Assembly: GCA_963702835.1 (NCBI GenBank)
Contig: OY969762.1
Span: 2,418,001-2,482,000 of the forward strand
Reading direction: 5' to 3'
Length of the DNA stretch: 64,000 bases
Source of the DNA: JAFGAV01 sp041479055
GTDB taxonomy: Bacteria > Acidobacteriota > Aminicenantia > Aminicenantales > JAFGAV01
Part shown: one piece after another, positions 8,875 to 18,138 of the stretch
Layout of the letters: each line of letters begins with the position of its first letter
Numbering within the stretch: position 1 is the first letter of the stretch
The notes under the pieces: model-generated
What the model was told of the DNA's origin: nothing
Database searches by the model: none
Seen by the model: only the letters and a program-made list of their open reading frames with translations
Translations under genes and position numbers: made by a program

Positions 8875-10482
8875 ATGAGCGGCCAGGGAAAAAAGACCAC
8901 CGAGCGCTTGACCGCCTCGGGAATCCCGGTCAATGAATTTTATTCTTTCGAGGATCTGGCCGCCTTCGGCGAAGACCTCCGCCGCGAAAAGCCCGGCTTG
9001 TTTCCCTTCACCCGCGGCATCCATCCGGCCATGTACCGGGAGAAGCTGTGGACCATGCGGCAGTACGCCGGGTTCGGGACCGCCGAGGAATCGAACCGCC
9101 GCTACCTTTATCTGCTTTCTCAGGGACAGACCGGCCTGAGCGTCGCCTTCGACCTGCCCACCCAGGTCGGCCTGGATTCCGACCATCCCCGGGCCCGGGG
9201 CGAAGTCGGCCGGGTGGGAGTGGCCGTAAGCTCCATCCGCGACCTGGAGCTCCTCTTTCGGGGCATCCCCCTGGACAAGGTCAGCGTGTCCATGACCATC
9301 AACGCCACGGCCGCCGTCCTCCTGGCCATGTATCTGGCCCTGGCCGAAAAACGCAAAATTCCCTGGTCCACGCTCCAGGGAACAATCCAGAACGACATCC
9401 TCAAGGAATACATCGCCCGGGGCACCTACATATTCCCGCCCCGCCCCTCGCTCAAAATCATCACCGACATCCTGGCCTTCTGCCGGAGCGAGGTCCCGCG
9501 CTGGAACACCATGAGCATCAGCGGCTACCACATCCGGGAAGCCGGGGCGACCGCCGTCCAAGAGCTGGCCTTCACCCTGGCCAACGCGGCGGCCTATGTC
9601 CAGGCCGCCCTGGAGGCGGGCCTCCCGGCCGATTCCTTCGCCCCGCGGCTCTCCTTCTTTTTGGCCAGCCACAACGATTTCTTCGAAGAAACGGCCAAAT
9701 TCCGGGCCGCCCGGCGGATTTGGGCCCGCCTGATGAGGGAGCGCTTCGGGGCCAAAGACCCTTCCTCCTGGAAGTTCCGCTTTCACACCCAGACGAGCGG
9801 AGTGACACTGCAAGCCCAGGAGCCGGAAAACAACGTCGTCCGCATCACCCTTCAGGCGTTGGCCGCCATCCTGGGCGGAACCCAGTCGCTCCATACCAAC
9901 TCGCGGGACGAGGCGCTGGCCCTGCCCAGCGAGCCGTCGGCCCGCCTCGCCCTGCGCACTCAGCAAATCATCGCTTACGAATCGGGCGCCGCGGATACGG
10001 CCGACCCGCTGGGCGGATCCTACTGGGTTGAACATCTCACCCGCCAGATCGAGACTCAGGTGGAAGCCATCCTGAGGAAAATCGAAGACATGGGGGGAAT
10101 GCTCACCGCCATCGAACAGGGATTCGTCCAGCGCGAAATCCAGGAGTCAGCTTATCTTTATCAAAAACGGGTCGAGAGCGAAGAACAGGTGATCGTCGGC
10201 CTCAATCGTTTCCAGGCTGCGGCCGGCGGCGTCAAGATTCCGCTCTTCAACCCCAAGCGGACGGTGGAACGGAAACAACGGCAGGGCCTTCTCCGCCTGA
10301 GGAGGCGGAGGTCCGCCCGGCGCGTCTCCCAGCGCTTGGCCGCCCTGACCCGGGCAGCCGAGAAGGGAGAGAACCTTATGCCGGTTCTTATCGAGGCGGT
10401 CAAGGCCGAGGTCACGCTGGGTGAGATCACAGAAGCCCTCAAGTCCGTCTATGGAGAATATAAGGAGAAGTTGATCCCCTGA
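8875..10482 (+). CDS. Methylmalonyl-CoA mutase, large (N-terminal) subunit type
   Basis: Catalytic barrel of a B12-dependent acyl-CoA mutase interconverting methylmalonyl-CoA and succinyl-CoA. It spans 535 residues from the ATG at 8875. The frame is open from 8839, but a TATAAT at 8857-8862 falls inside that extension, so 8875 is preferred. Recognisable segments are TRGIHPAMYREKLWTMRQYA, GFGTAEESN, QTGLSVAFDLPTQVGLDSDH, QGTIQNDILKEY, ISGYHIREAGA, HTQTSGVTLQAQEPENN, and GGTQSLHTNSRDEAL. The cobalamin-binding domain is absent, as expected for a split mutase whose small subunit is encoded elsewhere; none is in this window. Relatives act on isobutyryl- or ethylmalonyl-CoA, so the substrate is not certain. 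Confidence 0.9.
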   Translation: MSGQGKKTTERLTASGIPVNEFYSFEDLAAFGEDLRREKPGLFPFTRGIHPAMYREKLWTMRQYAGFGTAEESNRRYLYLLSQGQTGLSVAFDLPTQVGLDSDHPRARGEVGRVGVAVSSIRDLELLFRGIPLDKVSVSMTINATAAVLLAMYLALAEKRKIPWSTLQGTIQNDILKEYIARGTYIFPPRPSLKIITDILAFCRSEVPRWNTMSISGYHIREAGATAVQELAFTLANAAAYVQAALEAGLPADSFAPRLSFFLASHNDFFEETAKFRAARRIWARLMRERFGAKDPSSWKFRFHTQTSGVTLQAQEPENNVVRITLQALAAILGGTQSLHTNSRDEALALPSEPSARLALRTQQIIAYESGAADTADPLGGSYWVEHLTRQIETQVEAILRKIEDMGGMLTAIEQGFVQREIQESAYLYQKRVESEEQVIVGLNRFQAAAGGVKIPLFNPKRTVERKQRQGLLRLRRRRSARRVSQRLAALTRAAEKGENLMPVLIEAVKAEVTLGEITEALKSVYGEYKEKLIP

Positions 10483-10534
10483 CTGGACTGCCGGAGGCGG
10501 TTTGAGGCCGGACAGGAGGTCAGCGCCACCAGTC

Positions 10535-11839
10535 ATGAATATCGGTCGACACGTCCTCTGGACGACACTCATAGGCCTGGGCTTCCTGCTTCCCGCGCCG
10601 GGACGGGCCGTGGACCGCAAGACTGTCCTGGCCATCGAGCAGGAGATCGCCCGCCTCAACCCGGAGCTGATTAAGATCCGACGCTACCTCCATATGAACC
10701 CTGAACTGAGTTTTCAGGAAACGGCCACCAGCAACATCCTGCGCTCCAAATTGGCGGCGCAGGGGTTGGAGATCAAGGCTATTCCCCCCGCGCCGGGTTT
10801 CGCCGCCATCCTCCGCGGCCCCTCCGCCGGCCCGGTCGTGGCCCTGGCCGTGGCCATGGACGGCTTGCCCCTCCAGGAAAGGACAGGACTCTCCTACACA
10901 TCTCTGAAGCCCGGCCTCATGCACGCCGGAGGAAACGATATTCACATGACCATCAGCTTGGGCACGGCCCTCGTGCTGCAGGCCTTCCGGGACAAGCTTC
11001 AGGGGACCGTCAAATTCATCTTTCAGCCCGGCTCGCCGGGCGGGCCGGCCATACAAGATACGGGCGCCAAGCTCATGATCAAGAACGGAGTCCTGCAGAA
11101 CCCCCAAGTGGGGGCCGTATTGGGGATCCAGGTCGTTCCGTTCAGGCTGGGTGATGTCCAAGTCTCGGCCGGAGCGGTTACCGCCTCATCCGAGCGTTTT
11201 TTGATCACCATCCAAGGCCGGGCCTCCTCGGCCGGCCAGCCCCAGGCGGGACAGGATGCCGTGGCCATAGCCTCCCAGGTCATCACCTCCCTGCAGCAGG
11301 TTCTGGGCCAATCCAGAAACCCGGATTCCCCGACCGTGCTGACCATCGGACAGGTCCGGGCGGGAACCCATCCCGCTCTTGTGGCGGAGCAGGCCCGTCT
11401 GGAAGGGACAGTCTTGATCCTGGGTGCAGGCAGCCGACAGAGGGTCCGCCGCATCATCGAGGACGCGGTCGGCGGCGTCAGTCAGGCCTTCGGCGCCACA
11501 TCCACGGTGAGCTATTTGGAAGAGATTCCGCCCGTGGTCAACCATCCCCAACTGACCAAGAATCTGACTCAAGTCCTGATTGACCTGCTGGGCGTCCGCC
11601 GCATCCATCCGGCGCGGCAGCAGATGTTCGCCGAGGATTTCGCCTGGTTCGCCGGCCAAGTGCCGGGTTATTTCGTCTTTTTGGGTTCGCAACCCTCAAC
11701 CCTCCCCTCTGCTCCTCCGCCCTTCAGCCCCGCTTTTAATCCGGACGAACGTTCCATCAGCCTGGGCACCAAGATCATGAGTCATCTGATCCTGGAATGC
11801 CTGGAACAGCAGGAGCTCTGGGAAAACCGGCTCCCCTGA
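10535..11839 (+). CDS. Secreted M20D peptidase/amidohydrolase homologue lacking all metal ligands
   Basis: About 434 residues. The likely start is the ATG at 10535, giving a signal peptide (VLWTTLIGLGFLLPAPGRA). The fold is clearly that of M20D amidohydrolases: IRRYLHMNPELSFQE, a degenerate ADMDALP-like AMDGLPLQE, a dimerisation domain, and AEDFAWFAGQVPG. Yet every metal-binding position is changed. MHACGHD has become MHAGGND (near residue 130), the QPAEEG glutamates are gone (QPGSPGG, near 165), GLHV is GIQV (near 197), and the final HSP is FSP (near 398). The frame is intact throughout, so this looks like a maintained pseudoenzyme. It sits just before comEC. Confidence 0.8.
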   Translation: MNIGRHVLWTTLIGLGFLLPAPGRAVDRKTVLAIEQEIARLNPELIKIRRYLHMNPELSFQETATSNILRSKLAAQGLEIKAIPPAPGFAAILRGPSAGPVVALAVAMDGLPLQERTGLSYTSLKPGLMHAGGNDIHMTISLGTALVLQAFRDKLQGTVKFIFQPGSPGGPAIQDTGAKLMIKNGVLQNPQVGAVLGIQVVPFRLGDVQVSAGAVTASSERFLITIQGRASSAGQPQAGQDAVAIASQVITSLQQVLGQSRNPDSPTVLTIGQVRAGTHPALVAEQARLEGTVLILGAGSRQRVRRIIEDAVGGVSQAFGATSTVSYLEEIPPVVNHPQLTKNLTQVLIDLLGVRRIHPARQQMFAEDFAWFAGQVPGYFVFLGSQPSTLPSAPPPFSPAFNPDERSISLGTKIMSHLILECLEQQELWENRLP

Positions 11840-11852
11840 ATCCCTTTTAGCC

Positions 11853-14291
11853 ATGCCCGCTCCTTTCCTGCTCCTCGGCTGCGGTTTGGCGGCCGGCATC
11901 TGGGCCGGCCGCTTGACCGGCCGGCCGGCCGGGTTGTGGGCCGCCCTTCTCGGGCTCGGCCTCGGTGCGGCCTGGCTGTTTTATCTCCTTAAAAAGAATA
12001 GGGCCGTTCTGGCCTTTATCCTGCTCACCGGCTTTTTCCTGGGAGCCCTCCGCTATTCTCACTTTCACTCTTCTTTCCAGCGGAACCCGCTGCGCGCTCT
12101 CCATCTGGCCGGGTATGGGGATATCGAGGGGCGGCTGTACCGCTCACCTTCCCGAGATGCGGACGGCACCTATCTTTTTTTAAAGGCTGAAAAGATCGCC
12201 CATGGCCGGAAAAGAATCCCGGTTCACGGAAACTTGAGGGTCACCGTGGCCGGAACTGATCCGGCCGGAACGACAAGCCTGCGCTCACTCCGGCCGGGAG
12301 ACAAGGTCCGGATTTCGGCCCGGCTTGACCAGCGCCGGGGATTCAGCAACTTCAACCCGCCCTTCCTGGACCGCTACCTGGAAATACAGGGAATTCACGG
12401 CTTCGCCTTTTCCAAAAGCGGCCGGCTGGTGGAGAAACTCCGCTCCGGGACGAGGCTCTCGCCTCGATATCCGGCCTCCTCTCTCCGGCAGCGGTTTTTG
12501 GAAAAGATCGAAACGGTCTTCCAAGATAAAAAAACAGGGTCTCTGTCCGAGTCCGGTTCCGTTCTCCAGGCGCTGCTCTTAGGCGAACGGGGCCGGCTGG
12601 AGCCGGAAACCAACGCCTCCCTCCAAGCTTCGGGACTGTTTCATCTCATCGCCATATCCGGAGCCCACATCGCTGTATTTACCTTTCTGCTGTTCTCCAT
12701 CCTGAGGCTGGTCCGCATCCCGCACAGGCCGGCCTCCATCCTGCTGATCTTTTTTCTGATCTTCTATGCTTATCTTGTGGAAGGGCGGGCTTCGGTGCTG
12801 CGGGCGGTGATCATGACGGTCCTGTTCCTGGTGGGGAAACTCTTGTGGCGCGATGTCCGGCTGCTGAATACAATTTCCCTGAGCGCTTTCGTCCTTCTCC
12901 TGTTGAACCCGGCCAGCCTGTGGGATGCCGGCTTCCAGCTCACCTTCGCCGCCACGCTGTCGCTCATCCTCTTCGTGCCGCCGCTCCTGCGCCGCCTGCC
13001 CCGTCTTCCCCTGCGCCTGTCCGAGCTTTTCGCCTTTTCTTTGGCCGCCCATCTCGGAACGGCGCCTTTTTTGGCCTCGGCCTTCCATCGCGTCACCTTC
13101 TCCGGCCTTGTGCTCAACCTGGCCGCCGTCCCCTTGATGAGCCTGATCATGGCCGCCGGCTACGCCTTCCTGCCTTTGGCTTTTATCCATCCGGCCTTGG
13201 CTCAGGGGTTGGGCCTAGGGCTGGACCTCTTGGTCAAGGTATTCCTGGCGCTGGCCCGGCTGTGGGAAAAGGCTCCCTTTCTCTCTTATCGGATTCCGGC
13301 TCCCCCGGCCTTGGTGACCGTCCTTTATGTCCTGTTCCTGCTGGCGCTGCTCATCCCCCGCCGGTTCAAGCTGCAGAGGGCCGCCCTCCTCCCGCTTTTC
13401 CTGGCCGTTTTTGCCGTATTGGTCATTTATCCTTTTCCTCCCCGGAGCAGCCCGGGACTGCGGGTGACTTTTCTTGACGTGGGCCAGGGCGATTCGATCC
13501 TGGTCGAATTTCCGGGGAAAAAAAAGATGCTGGTGGACGGGGGCGGCCTGCCGTCCGGAGATTTCGACATCGGCGAAAGCGTCGTGTCCCCGGTACTTTG
13601 GGACAAAGGGATGAAGCAGGTCGACATCCTGGTTTCGACCCACGCTCATCCCGATCACATCGGAGGCCTGGCGGCCATCGCCCGGAACTTCAGGATCGGC
13701 GAGGTCTGGGAGGGAGATTGCCCGGAAGATGACGTCTGGCATCGGCGATTCAGGAAATCCCTGGCTGCCTCGGCCCGTTTGAGACATGTGGAGGCAGGCT
13801 TTGTCCGCCGGGAGTCCGGGGTGCGCCTCGAGGTCCTCCATCCCCCAGCCTCGCCCGCCGGACACGGAGGAGTGGACAACGAAACTTCTCTCGTCCTCAA
13901 ACTGACCTACGGCCGAATTGCTTTTTTATTGACCGCGGACATTGGACGCTCCACGGAGCAATCGCTTATGGAGAAGGGCCTTCCTCTCGAATCAACCGTG
14001 CTCAAAGCCGGACATCACGGGAGCAATACTTCCACCTCCGAAGCATTCCTGAGCCGGGTCAGGCCCAGCTTGGTGGTCGTCACCGTCGGCCAGGCGAACG
14101 TCCTCGGGTTTCCCCATCCCGCGGTCCTGGAGCGATGCCGACGGGCCGGCGTCCGGGTCCTCCGCACCGACCTCGACGGCGCGGTCGAGGTCACCACCGA
14201 CGGCCGGCAATTAAAAATAAAGACTTCACTTTCTATACCCTTTCCCTCGGCTGGAAGCATCTCATTTTCCATGATGTGCCCAGATCGTTAA
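11853..14291 (+). CDS. comEC: ComEC/Rec2 DNA-uptake channel
   Basis: Inner-membrane channel for transforming DNA, 812 residues, full length. Residues 1-60 are membrane segments; an OB-like DUF4131 region follows to about 200. The multi-spanning Competence domain (about 230-510) contains the diagnostic HLIAISGAHIAVFTFLLFSI. A C-terminal metallo-beta-lactamase domain (about 530-800) has FLDVGQGDSILVEFPGKKKM, the metal site STHAHPDHIGGL, a DNETSLVL strand and KAGHHGSNTSTSEAF. With the type IV pilus genes in this window, competence is plausible, although comEA and dprA are not seen. The start is 14 bases after the M20-like gene. Confidence 0.95.
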   Translation: MPAPFLLLGCGLAAGIWAGRLTGRPAGLWAALLGLGLGAAWLFYLLKKNRAVLAFILLTGFFLGALRYSHFHSSFQRNPLRALHLAGYGDIEGRLYRSPSRDADGTYLFLKAEKIAHGRKRIPVHGNLRVTVAGTDPAGTTSLRSLRPGDKVRISARLDQRRGFSNFNPPFLDRYLEIQGIHGFAFSKSGRLVEKLRSGTRLSPRYPASSLRQRFLEKIETVFQDKKTGSLSESGSVLQALLLGERGRLEPETNASLQASGLFHLIAISGAHIAVFTFLLFSILRLVRIPHRPASILLIFFLIFYAYLVEGRASVLRAVIMTVLFLVGKLLWRDVRLLNTISLSAFVLLLLNPASLWDAGFQLTFAATLSLILFVPPLLRRLPRLPLRLSELFAFSLAAHLGTAPFLASAFHRVTFSGLVLNLAAVPLMSLIMAAGYAFLPLAFIHPALAQGLGLGLDLLVKVFLALARLWEKAPFLSYRIPAPPALVTVLYVLFLLALLIPRRFKLQRAALLPLFLAVFAVLVIYPFPPRSSPGLRVTFLDVGQGDSILVEFPGKKKMLVDGGGLPSGDFDIGESVVSPVLWDKGMKQVDILVSTHAHPDHIGGLAAIARNFRIGEVWEGDCPEDDVWHRRFRKSLAASARLRHVEAGFVRRESGVRLEVLHPPASPAGHGGVDNETSLVLKLTYGRIAFLLTADIGRSTEQSLMEKGLPLESTVLKAGHHGSNTSTSEAFLSRVRPSLVVVTVGQANVLGFPHPAVLERCRRAGVRVLRTDLDGAVEVTTDGRQLKIKTSLSIPFPSAGSISFSMMCPDR

Positions 14292-14368
14292 GGGGTGGCG
14301 CGGCGGAGGGGCTCCCCGCCTGCGCGCAGCCTGGCGAGCACAGCCGGGGAGGAGCCGCGACAGGACCC
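14292..14368 (+). repeat. 77-bp palindromic repeat, copy 1
   Basis: Begins at the base after the comEC stop. It is nearly identical (three differences in 77) to 37137-37213, and its ends recur at 47516-47552. Positions 8-13 pair with 63-68 and positions 23-27 with 54-58 of the unit, giving a two-part hairpin. One of the differences between copies 1 and 2 is a compensatory pair. Confidence 0.8.
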
Positions 14369-14419
14369 TACACGTTTCTGCTTTCATCACGGAAATTGAG
14401 ATGCTTACCCCTCGACTGA

Positions 14420-14448
14420 TTGACGGGGCGCAAGTTTTTGCCTATATT
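14420..14448 (+). promoter_or_regulatory. Promoter for the secreted gene at 14466
   Basis: TTGACG (14420-14425), a 17-base spacer and TATATT (14443-14448), overlapped by a TATAAT at 14448-14453. Either -10 leaves a leader of only a few to about 10 bases before the ATG. Confidence 0.5.
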
Positions 14449-14465
14449 ATAATCAGAGTTATAAA

Positions 14466-15017
14466 ATGCGCCGATTGGTTTCAGCCGCGGTCATTCTTCT
14501 CCTGGCCTTCTCGGCTGGTTGGGGCCAAAGCCTGACCGAAGCGGCTAAAAAAGAAAAGGAAAGACGCGCGGCTTTTAAGAACAAGCCCACGACTATCATA
14601 ACCAACGATACGCTGCTCAGGATTAGCAAACAGGAGGCGGTCAGCACGACCCGGCCGGAGGCCGAGGCGGAGCCGGCCGCGGAAGTGCCTGCACCTACCG
14701 ATAATCCGAACCCCTCAAATACGATCGTGCCCCAGACTTCCACAATCCAGGCCACCCCGCTCGTCGGACAGAGTGTGGATTCTTCAAGCGGGGGAGTCCC
14801 CACCAATCAGGAATCCCGTTGGCAGAAAGCCAAGGAATATGCCGACCTGCTGGAGCTCAAGCTCAACGCGCTGTGGCAGGAATTCTACAGCCTGAACGAC
14901 ATGACCCCTCGGGATAAGATCCAGCAGGATATCAGCGACACATTCGAGAAATACACCCAGGCCCGGCAAGAAGAAGCCAAGGCCTTGGCTGATCTCCAAA
15001 AACAGAAGGGCCGCTAG
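14466..15017 (+). CDS. Secreted hypothetical protein with C-terminal helical region
   Basis: One hundred and eighty-three residues. The signal peptide covers about residues 1-21 (VSAAVILLLAFSAGWG). A basic helix containing SLTEAAKKEKERR follows, then a Pro/Glu/Ala/Thr-rich unstructured linker (about 55-110) and a C-terminal helical segment with alternating acidic and basic residues (about 118-183). The family is not known to me; the architecture suggests a periplasmic structural or peptidoglycan-near protein. It has its own promoter and stands alone. Confidence 0.55.
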   Translation: MRRLVSAAVILLLAFSAGWGQSLTEAAKKEKERRAAFKNKPTTIITNDTLLRISKQEAVSTTRPEAEAEPAAEVPAPTDNPNPSNTIVPQTSTIQATPLVGQSVDSSSGGVPTNQESRWQKAKEYADLLELKLNALWQEFYSLNDMTPRDKIQQDISDTFEKYTQARQEEAKALADLQKQKGR

Positions 15018-15168
15018 GACTGAGCCTATCCCTCTCTATCAGGCCGGCCCGGCCGTCCATCCCCCAGCCAGAATAAACGCCGGCCGCAGGTGAACCGTCT
15101 TTTAAGTTCCTTGTCGAAATATGCAGTTCCCTGCAGCCAGGAACCGTTAAGAAGCAGGACTCAAACTC

Positions 15169-16035
15169 TCAGCGGAAATAAAGGAAAGAGACCTGCAGGC
15201 CCAGCTCCCTCTCGTCCTTGGAGCCGGGGATCTTTTTGGCCGGGACGAAGGATTGGTCCGTGGCCACCAACAGGTAGAATTCGTCCTTGGCCCCCAGCAT
15301 CCCCTTCTTGACGTTGTAAAATTTTTCGAAAGTGCTGTCGGGCGGGATGAATTCGTCCAGGACCTGGTCGTTGATTTTAAGGATGACCTGCTGGTCCTTG
15401 AGGAGGTCCTTGTTGACGCCGCCCCGGATGACCAGCAGAGCGTCCCGGTGGGGGTTGTCCACGACACAGCGGGCTTCCTTGGCCGTCCAGCGCCACTGCT
15501 TGAGGAAGGCCTCGGGGTTGATTTCCAGGTCGTACCAGCCGCTTTCATAAATGATCTCGGGCGTGCCGGCGGGCGGGGGAACGACTTTGATCACGTCCTT
15601 AAGGATCTCGGACTTGGATTTGCCGGTGCGGTCCAGCGGCGAATAGAAGCCGACGGACAGTTTCAGCTGTTCGGTCCCGCTGAACTGCGGGTCAAACTCA
15701 TCGATGAAGGTGGGGATGTAAATGCGGCGGGTGTAGGCGTAGGATTTGCCGGGCTGCCATTGGGAAGTAGGGATGTCGGGCAGATGATCGTCCTGGAACA
15801 GCATGTTGTCTTTATGCCAGAAATGAACGAAGACGTTGTAATCCTTGTTCATTTTCTGGAAATCGGCGCCGGTTTTCCATCCGTAACTCATTTCGGTGAA
15901 GAGGTTGTCGGACAAGGGCTCCGCCGAAAACTTCACCGCCAGCTCAACGCCCTTGACCTGGTTTTTCTTCTGGCAGGACAGGGCGAAAAAGACGAGCAAA
16001 ACAACCGTCAGGCCGATGAGTATTCTTTTTTTCAT
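15169..16035 (-). CDS. Hypothetical lipoprotein
   Basis: Two hundred and eighty-eight residues with a clear lipoprotein signal: MKKRILIGLTVVLLVFFALSC, lipobox ALSC at residues 18-21. The mature part is beta-rich, with phrases such as YNVFVHFWHKDNMLFQDDH, WQPGKSYAYTRRIYIP and a second domain from about residue 165 beginning ESGWYDLEINPEAF. HFWHKD...QDDH followed by WQPG resembles sugar- or lipid-binding jelly-roll proteins, but no family is assigned. It is transcribed alone from a good promoter at 16070-16099 with a GGGAGGAGG ribosome site. Confidence 0.6.
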   Translation of the reverse strand: MKKRILIGLTVVLLVFFALSCQKKNQVKGVELAVKFSAEPLSDNLFTEMSYGWKTGADFQKMNKDYNVFVHFWHKDNMLFQDDHLPDIPTSQWQPGKSYAYTRRIYIPTFIDEFDPQFSGTEQLKLSVGFYSPLDRTGKSKSEILKDVIKVVPPPAGTPEIIYESGWYDLEINPEAFLKQWRWTAKEARCVVDNPHRDALLVIRGGVNKDLLKDQQVILKINDQVLDEFIPPDSTFEKFYNVKKGMLGAKDEFYLLVATDQSFVPAKKIPGSKDERELGLQVSFLYFR

Positions 16036-16069
16036 GGAATATCCTCCTCCCTCTCAGTCATAGATGGCT

Positions 16070-16099
16070 ATTATAATAAAGAGTCCCCTTCAAGGTCAA
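16070..16099 (-). promoter_or_regulatory. Promoter of the lipoprotein gene
   Basis: On the minus strand: TTGACC (16099-16094), an 18-base spacer and TATAAT (16075-16070), followed 30-odd bases later by the ATG at 16035. Confidence 0.65.
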
Positions 16100-16197
16100 A
16101 TTGACCGGCCGTCAGTAGTTTTCCATTTCTTCTTAAGACCGGATATTTGGACGGGGATAAGGGAAAAACTATTGGATCGGCGGCGGCCGCCCTCGCG

Positions 16198-16226
16198 TTG
16201 AACGCGGCCGTCCGATGGTATATAGT
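16198..16226 (+). promoter_or_regulatory. Promoter of the lpxK operon, predicting a leaderless mRNA
   Basis: TTGAAC (16198-16203), a 17-base spacer and TATAGT (16221-16226). Only eight bases separate the -10 from the GTG start at 16235 and no Shine-Dalgarno exists, so transcription should begin at or next to the start codon. Confidence 0.55.
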
Positions 16227-16234
16227 GGCCTAAA

Positions 16235-17236
16235 GTGAAAGCGGCCATCGCTCTTTATTCCCAAGCTTCCTGCCTGGCCACGCGAGCCAAGAACGCCCTC
16301 TACGACCAGGGCTGGCTCAGGCCTCGCCGGGCGCCCCTGCCCGTGATCAGTGTGGGCAGCCTGGCCCTGGGGGGGATGGGCAAAACGCCGTTGGCCGCCG
16401 AGATCCTGGGGCATTTCTTGGCCGGGGGACGCCGGCCCGCGCTCGTCAGCCGGGGATATAAGGGCGCCTGGGAGAGCCGCGGCGGAGTGCTTTCGGACGG
16501 CCAAAAAATCTTCGGCGATTGGCGGCAGGCCGGGGATGAGCCCGCCCTGGTCGCCCTGCGCTTCCCCCGGGCCGGCGTGTTCGTCGGGAAGAACCGCTAT
16601 TTTTCTTGTCTCCGGGCCAAGGCCAAAGGGTTCGACCTGGCCGTGCTCGACGACGGGTTTCAACATCGGAAACTCTTTCGATATTTGGACATTGCCCTTT
16701 ATGACCCGGCCGAAGGCCTCGCCTTGAGGGAACCCTTAGTCGCCCTGAGACGGGCCCACCTCATACTGATCCAAGAAGGATCTCCGGCCGCTGTCAGGGA
16801 AAAGGTCCGGGCCAGGTTCTCCAAGGCCAAAGTCCTCGGCTATTCGGTAATCCCCTTGGAATTCCTGAGGGCCGGCACCGCGGAGAGATTGCCGCTGGGG
16901 CGATTGGGAAAATCCGAGGCCCTGGCCTTCTGCGGCATCGCTCGTCCGGAAAGGTTCTTCACTATGCTGGAAGGGCTGGGGCTGCGCCTGCTGGACAGGA
17001 TAGCCTTCCCGGACCACCACGCCTATCCGGAATCCTCCTGGCAGAGGATCATGGACAGAGTCAAATTCCTAAAGCCTGAAGCCTTGGTCACCACGGAAAA
17101 AGATGCCGTTAAACTCGCCGGCCGGTCCCTCCCGGAAAACGGCCCGCCGCTGTATACGCTGAGGATCGGGCTGTCCCTGGACCGAGAGTTCTATGAGGCC
17201 ATCGATTCCGCCCTCAAGCTCGGAGAGGAAGAATGA
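16235..17236 (+). CDS. lpxK: Tetraacyldisaccharide 4'-kinase
   Basis: Phosphorylates the 4' position of the lipid A disaccharide precursor at the inner membrane face. It has 333 residues from a GTG start. The P-loop is VGSLALGGMGKTPL near residue 42, the SRGYKG phrase is near 73, and the family motif DDGFQHRKL is near 150, followed by DPAEGL. The C-terminal part has AFCGIARPERFFTMLEGLGL and FPDHHAYPESSW, both typical. The stop overlaps the next gene's ATG by four bases. With the LpxL-type acyltransferase next door it shows that this organism makes lipid A. Confidence 0.95.
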   Translation: MKAAIALYSQASCLATRAKNALYDQGWLRPRRAPLPVISVGSLALGGMGKTPLAAEILGHFLAGGRRPALVSRGYKGAWESRGGVLSDGQKIFGDWRQAGDEPALVALRFPRAGVFVGKNRYFSCLRAKAKGFDLAVLDDGFQHRKLFRYLDIALYDPAEGLALREPLVALRRAHLILIQEGSPAAVREKVRARFSKAKVLGYSVIPLEFLRAGTAERLPLGRLGKSEALAFCGIARPERFFTMLEGLGLRLLDRIAFPDHHAYPESSWQRIMDRVKFLKPEALVTTEKDAVKLAGRSLPENGPPLYTLRIGLSLDREFYEAIDSALKLGEEE

Positions 17237-18138
17237 GTCAGGCCAGGCTCAAGGACGTCCCGTTGTACCTGGTCTATCAAACGCTCTCCGTCCTTTTTTT
17301 TCTGCTGCCCAGGCCGTGGTGTCTTTGCCTGGGCCGGGCCTTGGGCCGACTCGCTTTTCACCTCGACCCCAAGCACCGGCGGCTCGCCCTGAGCAACCTC
17401 CGCCTGGCCTTAGGTTCCACATCCCCCCCGGCCGAACGCTATCGGATCGCCCGTTCTTCCTTTGCTCATTTCGGCCAAGTTATGGCCGACCTGCTCAAGT
17501 GGCCCTTCCTCCCGGCCAGGCTCCGGCAAAAGTTGATCCGCCTGGAGGGCCAAGATAATCTTCGCCGAGCCTTGGAGGCGGGAAGGGGAGCACTCATATT
17601 CACGGGCCATTTCGGCAATTGGGAGGTGGGCTCTCTACCCGTATCCCGGATGGCCCGCTTGAACGTCATTGCCCGAGAGCTCGACAACAAGCTTGTGGAG
17701 CGGAGGCTGCTCCGGCTGCGTCGAAGCCTGGGAGCCAGCGTCATCTACAAAAATCAGGCCGCCCGCCGGGTCCTCCAGGCCCTCCGGCGCAACGAGATCA
17801 CGGCCATCCTGATCGATCAGAATGTCCTGCGCCGGGAGGGCGTGTTTGTGGACTTCTTCGGCCGGCCGGCCAGCACGACGCCCGCCCTGGCCGCATTTCA
17901 TTTGCGGACCGGAGCTCCCCTGCTGCCCTTGTTTTGCACCATTGCTCCCGGCGGTTCCTACCGCGTCCGCCTCGACCCGCCCCTCATTTTCCAGCCTTCG
18001 GGCAGCCATTCCGCGGATGTGTTGAAAATCACGCAGCTCTGCACTAAAATCATTGAGAATCAGGTCAGGGAAAACCCCCGGCTGTGGCTGTGGTTCCACG
18101 ACCGGTGGCGTTCCCGGCCGGAAGAGGACCATGGATAA
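17233..18138 (+). CDS. lpxL: Kdo2-lipid A acyltransferase (LpxL/HtrB family)
   Basis: Transfers a secondary acyl chain onto lipid A. It has 301 residues. An N-terminal membrane segment (LVYQTLSVLFFLLP) is followed by the conserved HRRLALSNLRLALG phrase and the HX4(D/E) catalytic motif in FTGHFGNWEVG (near residue 120). The Asp/Gln-rich strand ILIDQNVLRREGVFVDFFG (near 195) and PLLPLFC are also standard, as is the C-terminal RENPRLWLWFHDRWR. Which acyl chain is used cannot be read from sequence. It overlaps lpxK by four bases and rph by eight. Confidence 0.93.
   Translation: MSQARLKDVPLYLVYQTLSVLFFLLPRPWCLCLGRALGRLAFHLDPKHRRLALSNLRLALGSTSPPAERYRIARSSFAHFGQVMADLLKWPFLPARLRQKLIRLEGQDNLRRALEAGRGALIFTGHFGNWEVGSLPVSRMARLNVIARELDNKLVERRLLRLRRSLGASVIYKNQAARRVLQALRRNEITAILIDQNVLRREGVFVDFFGRPASTTPALAAFHLRTGAPLLPLFCTIAPGGSYRVRLDPPLIFQPSGSHSADVLKITQLCTKIIENQVRENPRLWLWFHDRWRSRPEEDHG

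Noticed and set aside
8752..10035. Long antisense open frame opposite the mutase gene
   Set aside because: Low-complexity Gly/Arg/Pro-rich translation typical of a shadow frame; the sense strand encodes a clear enzyme.
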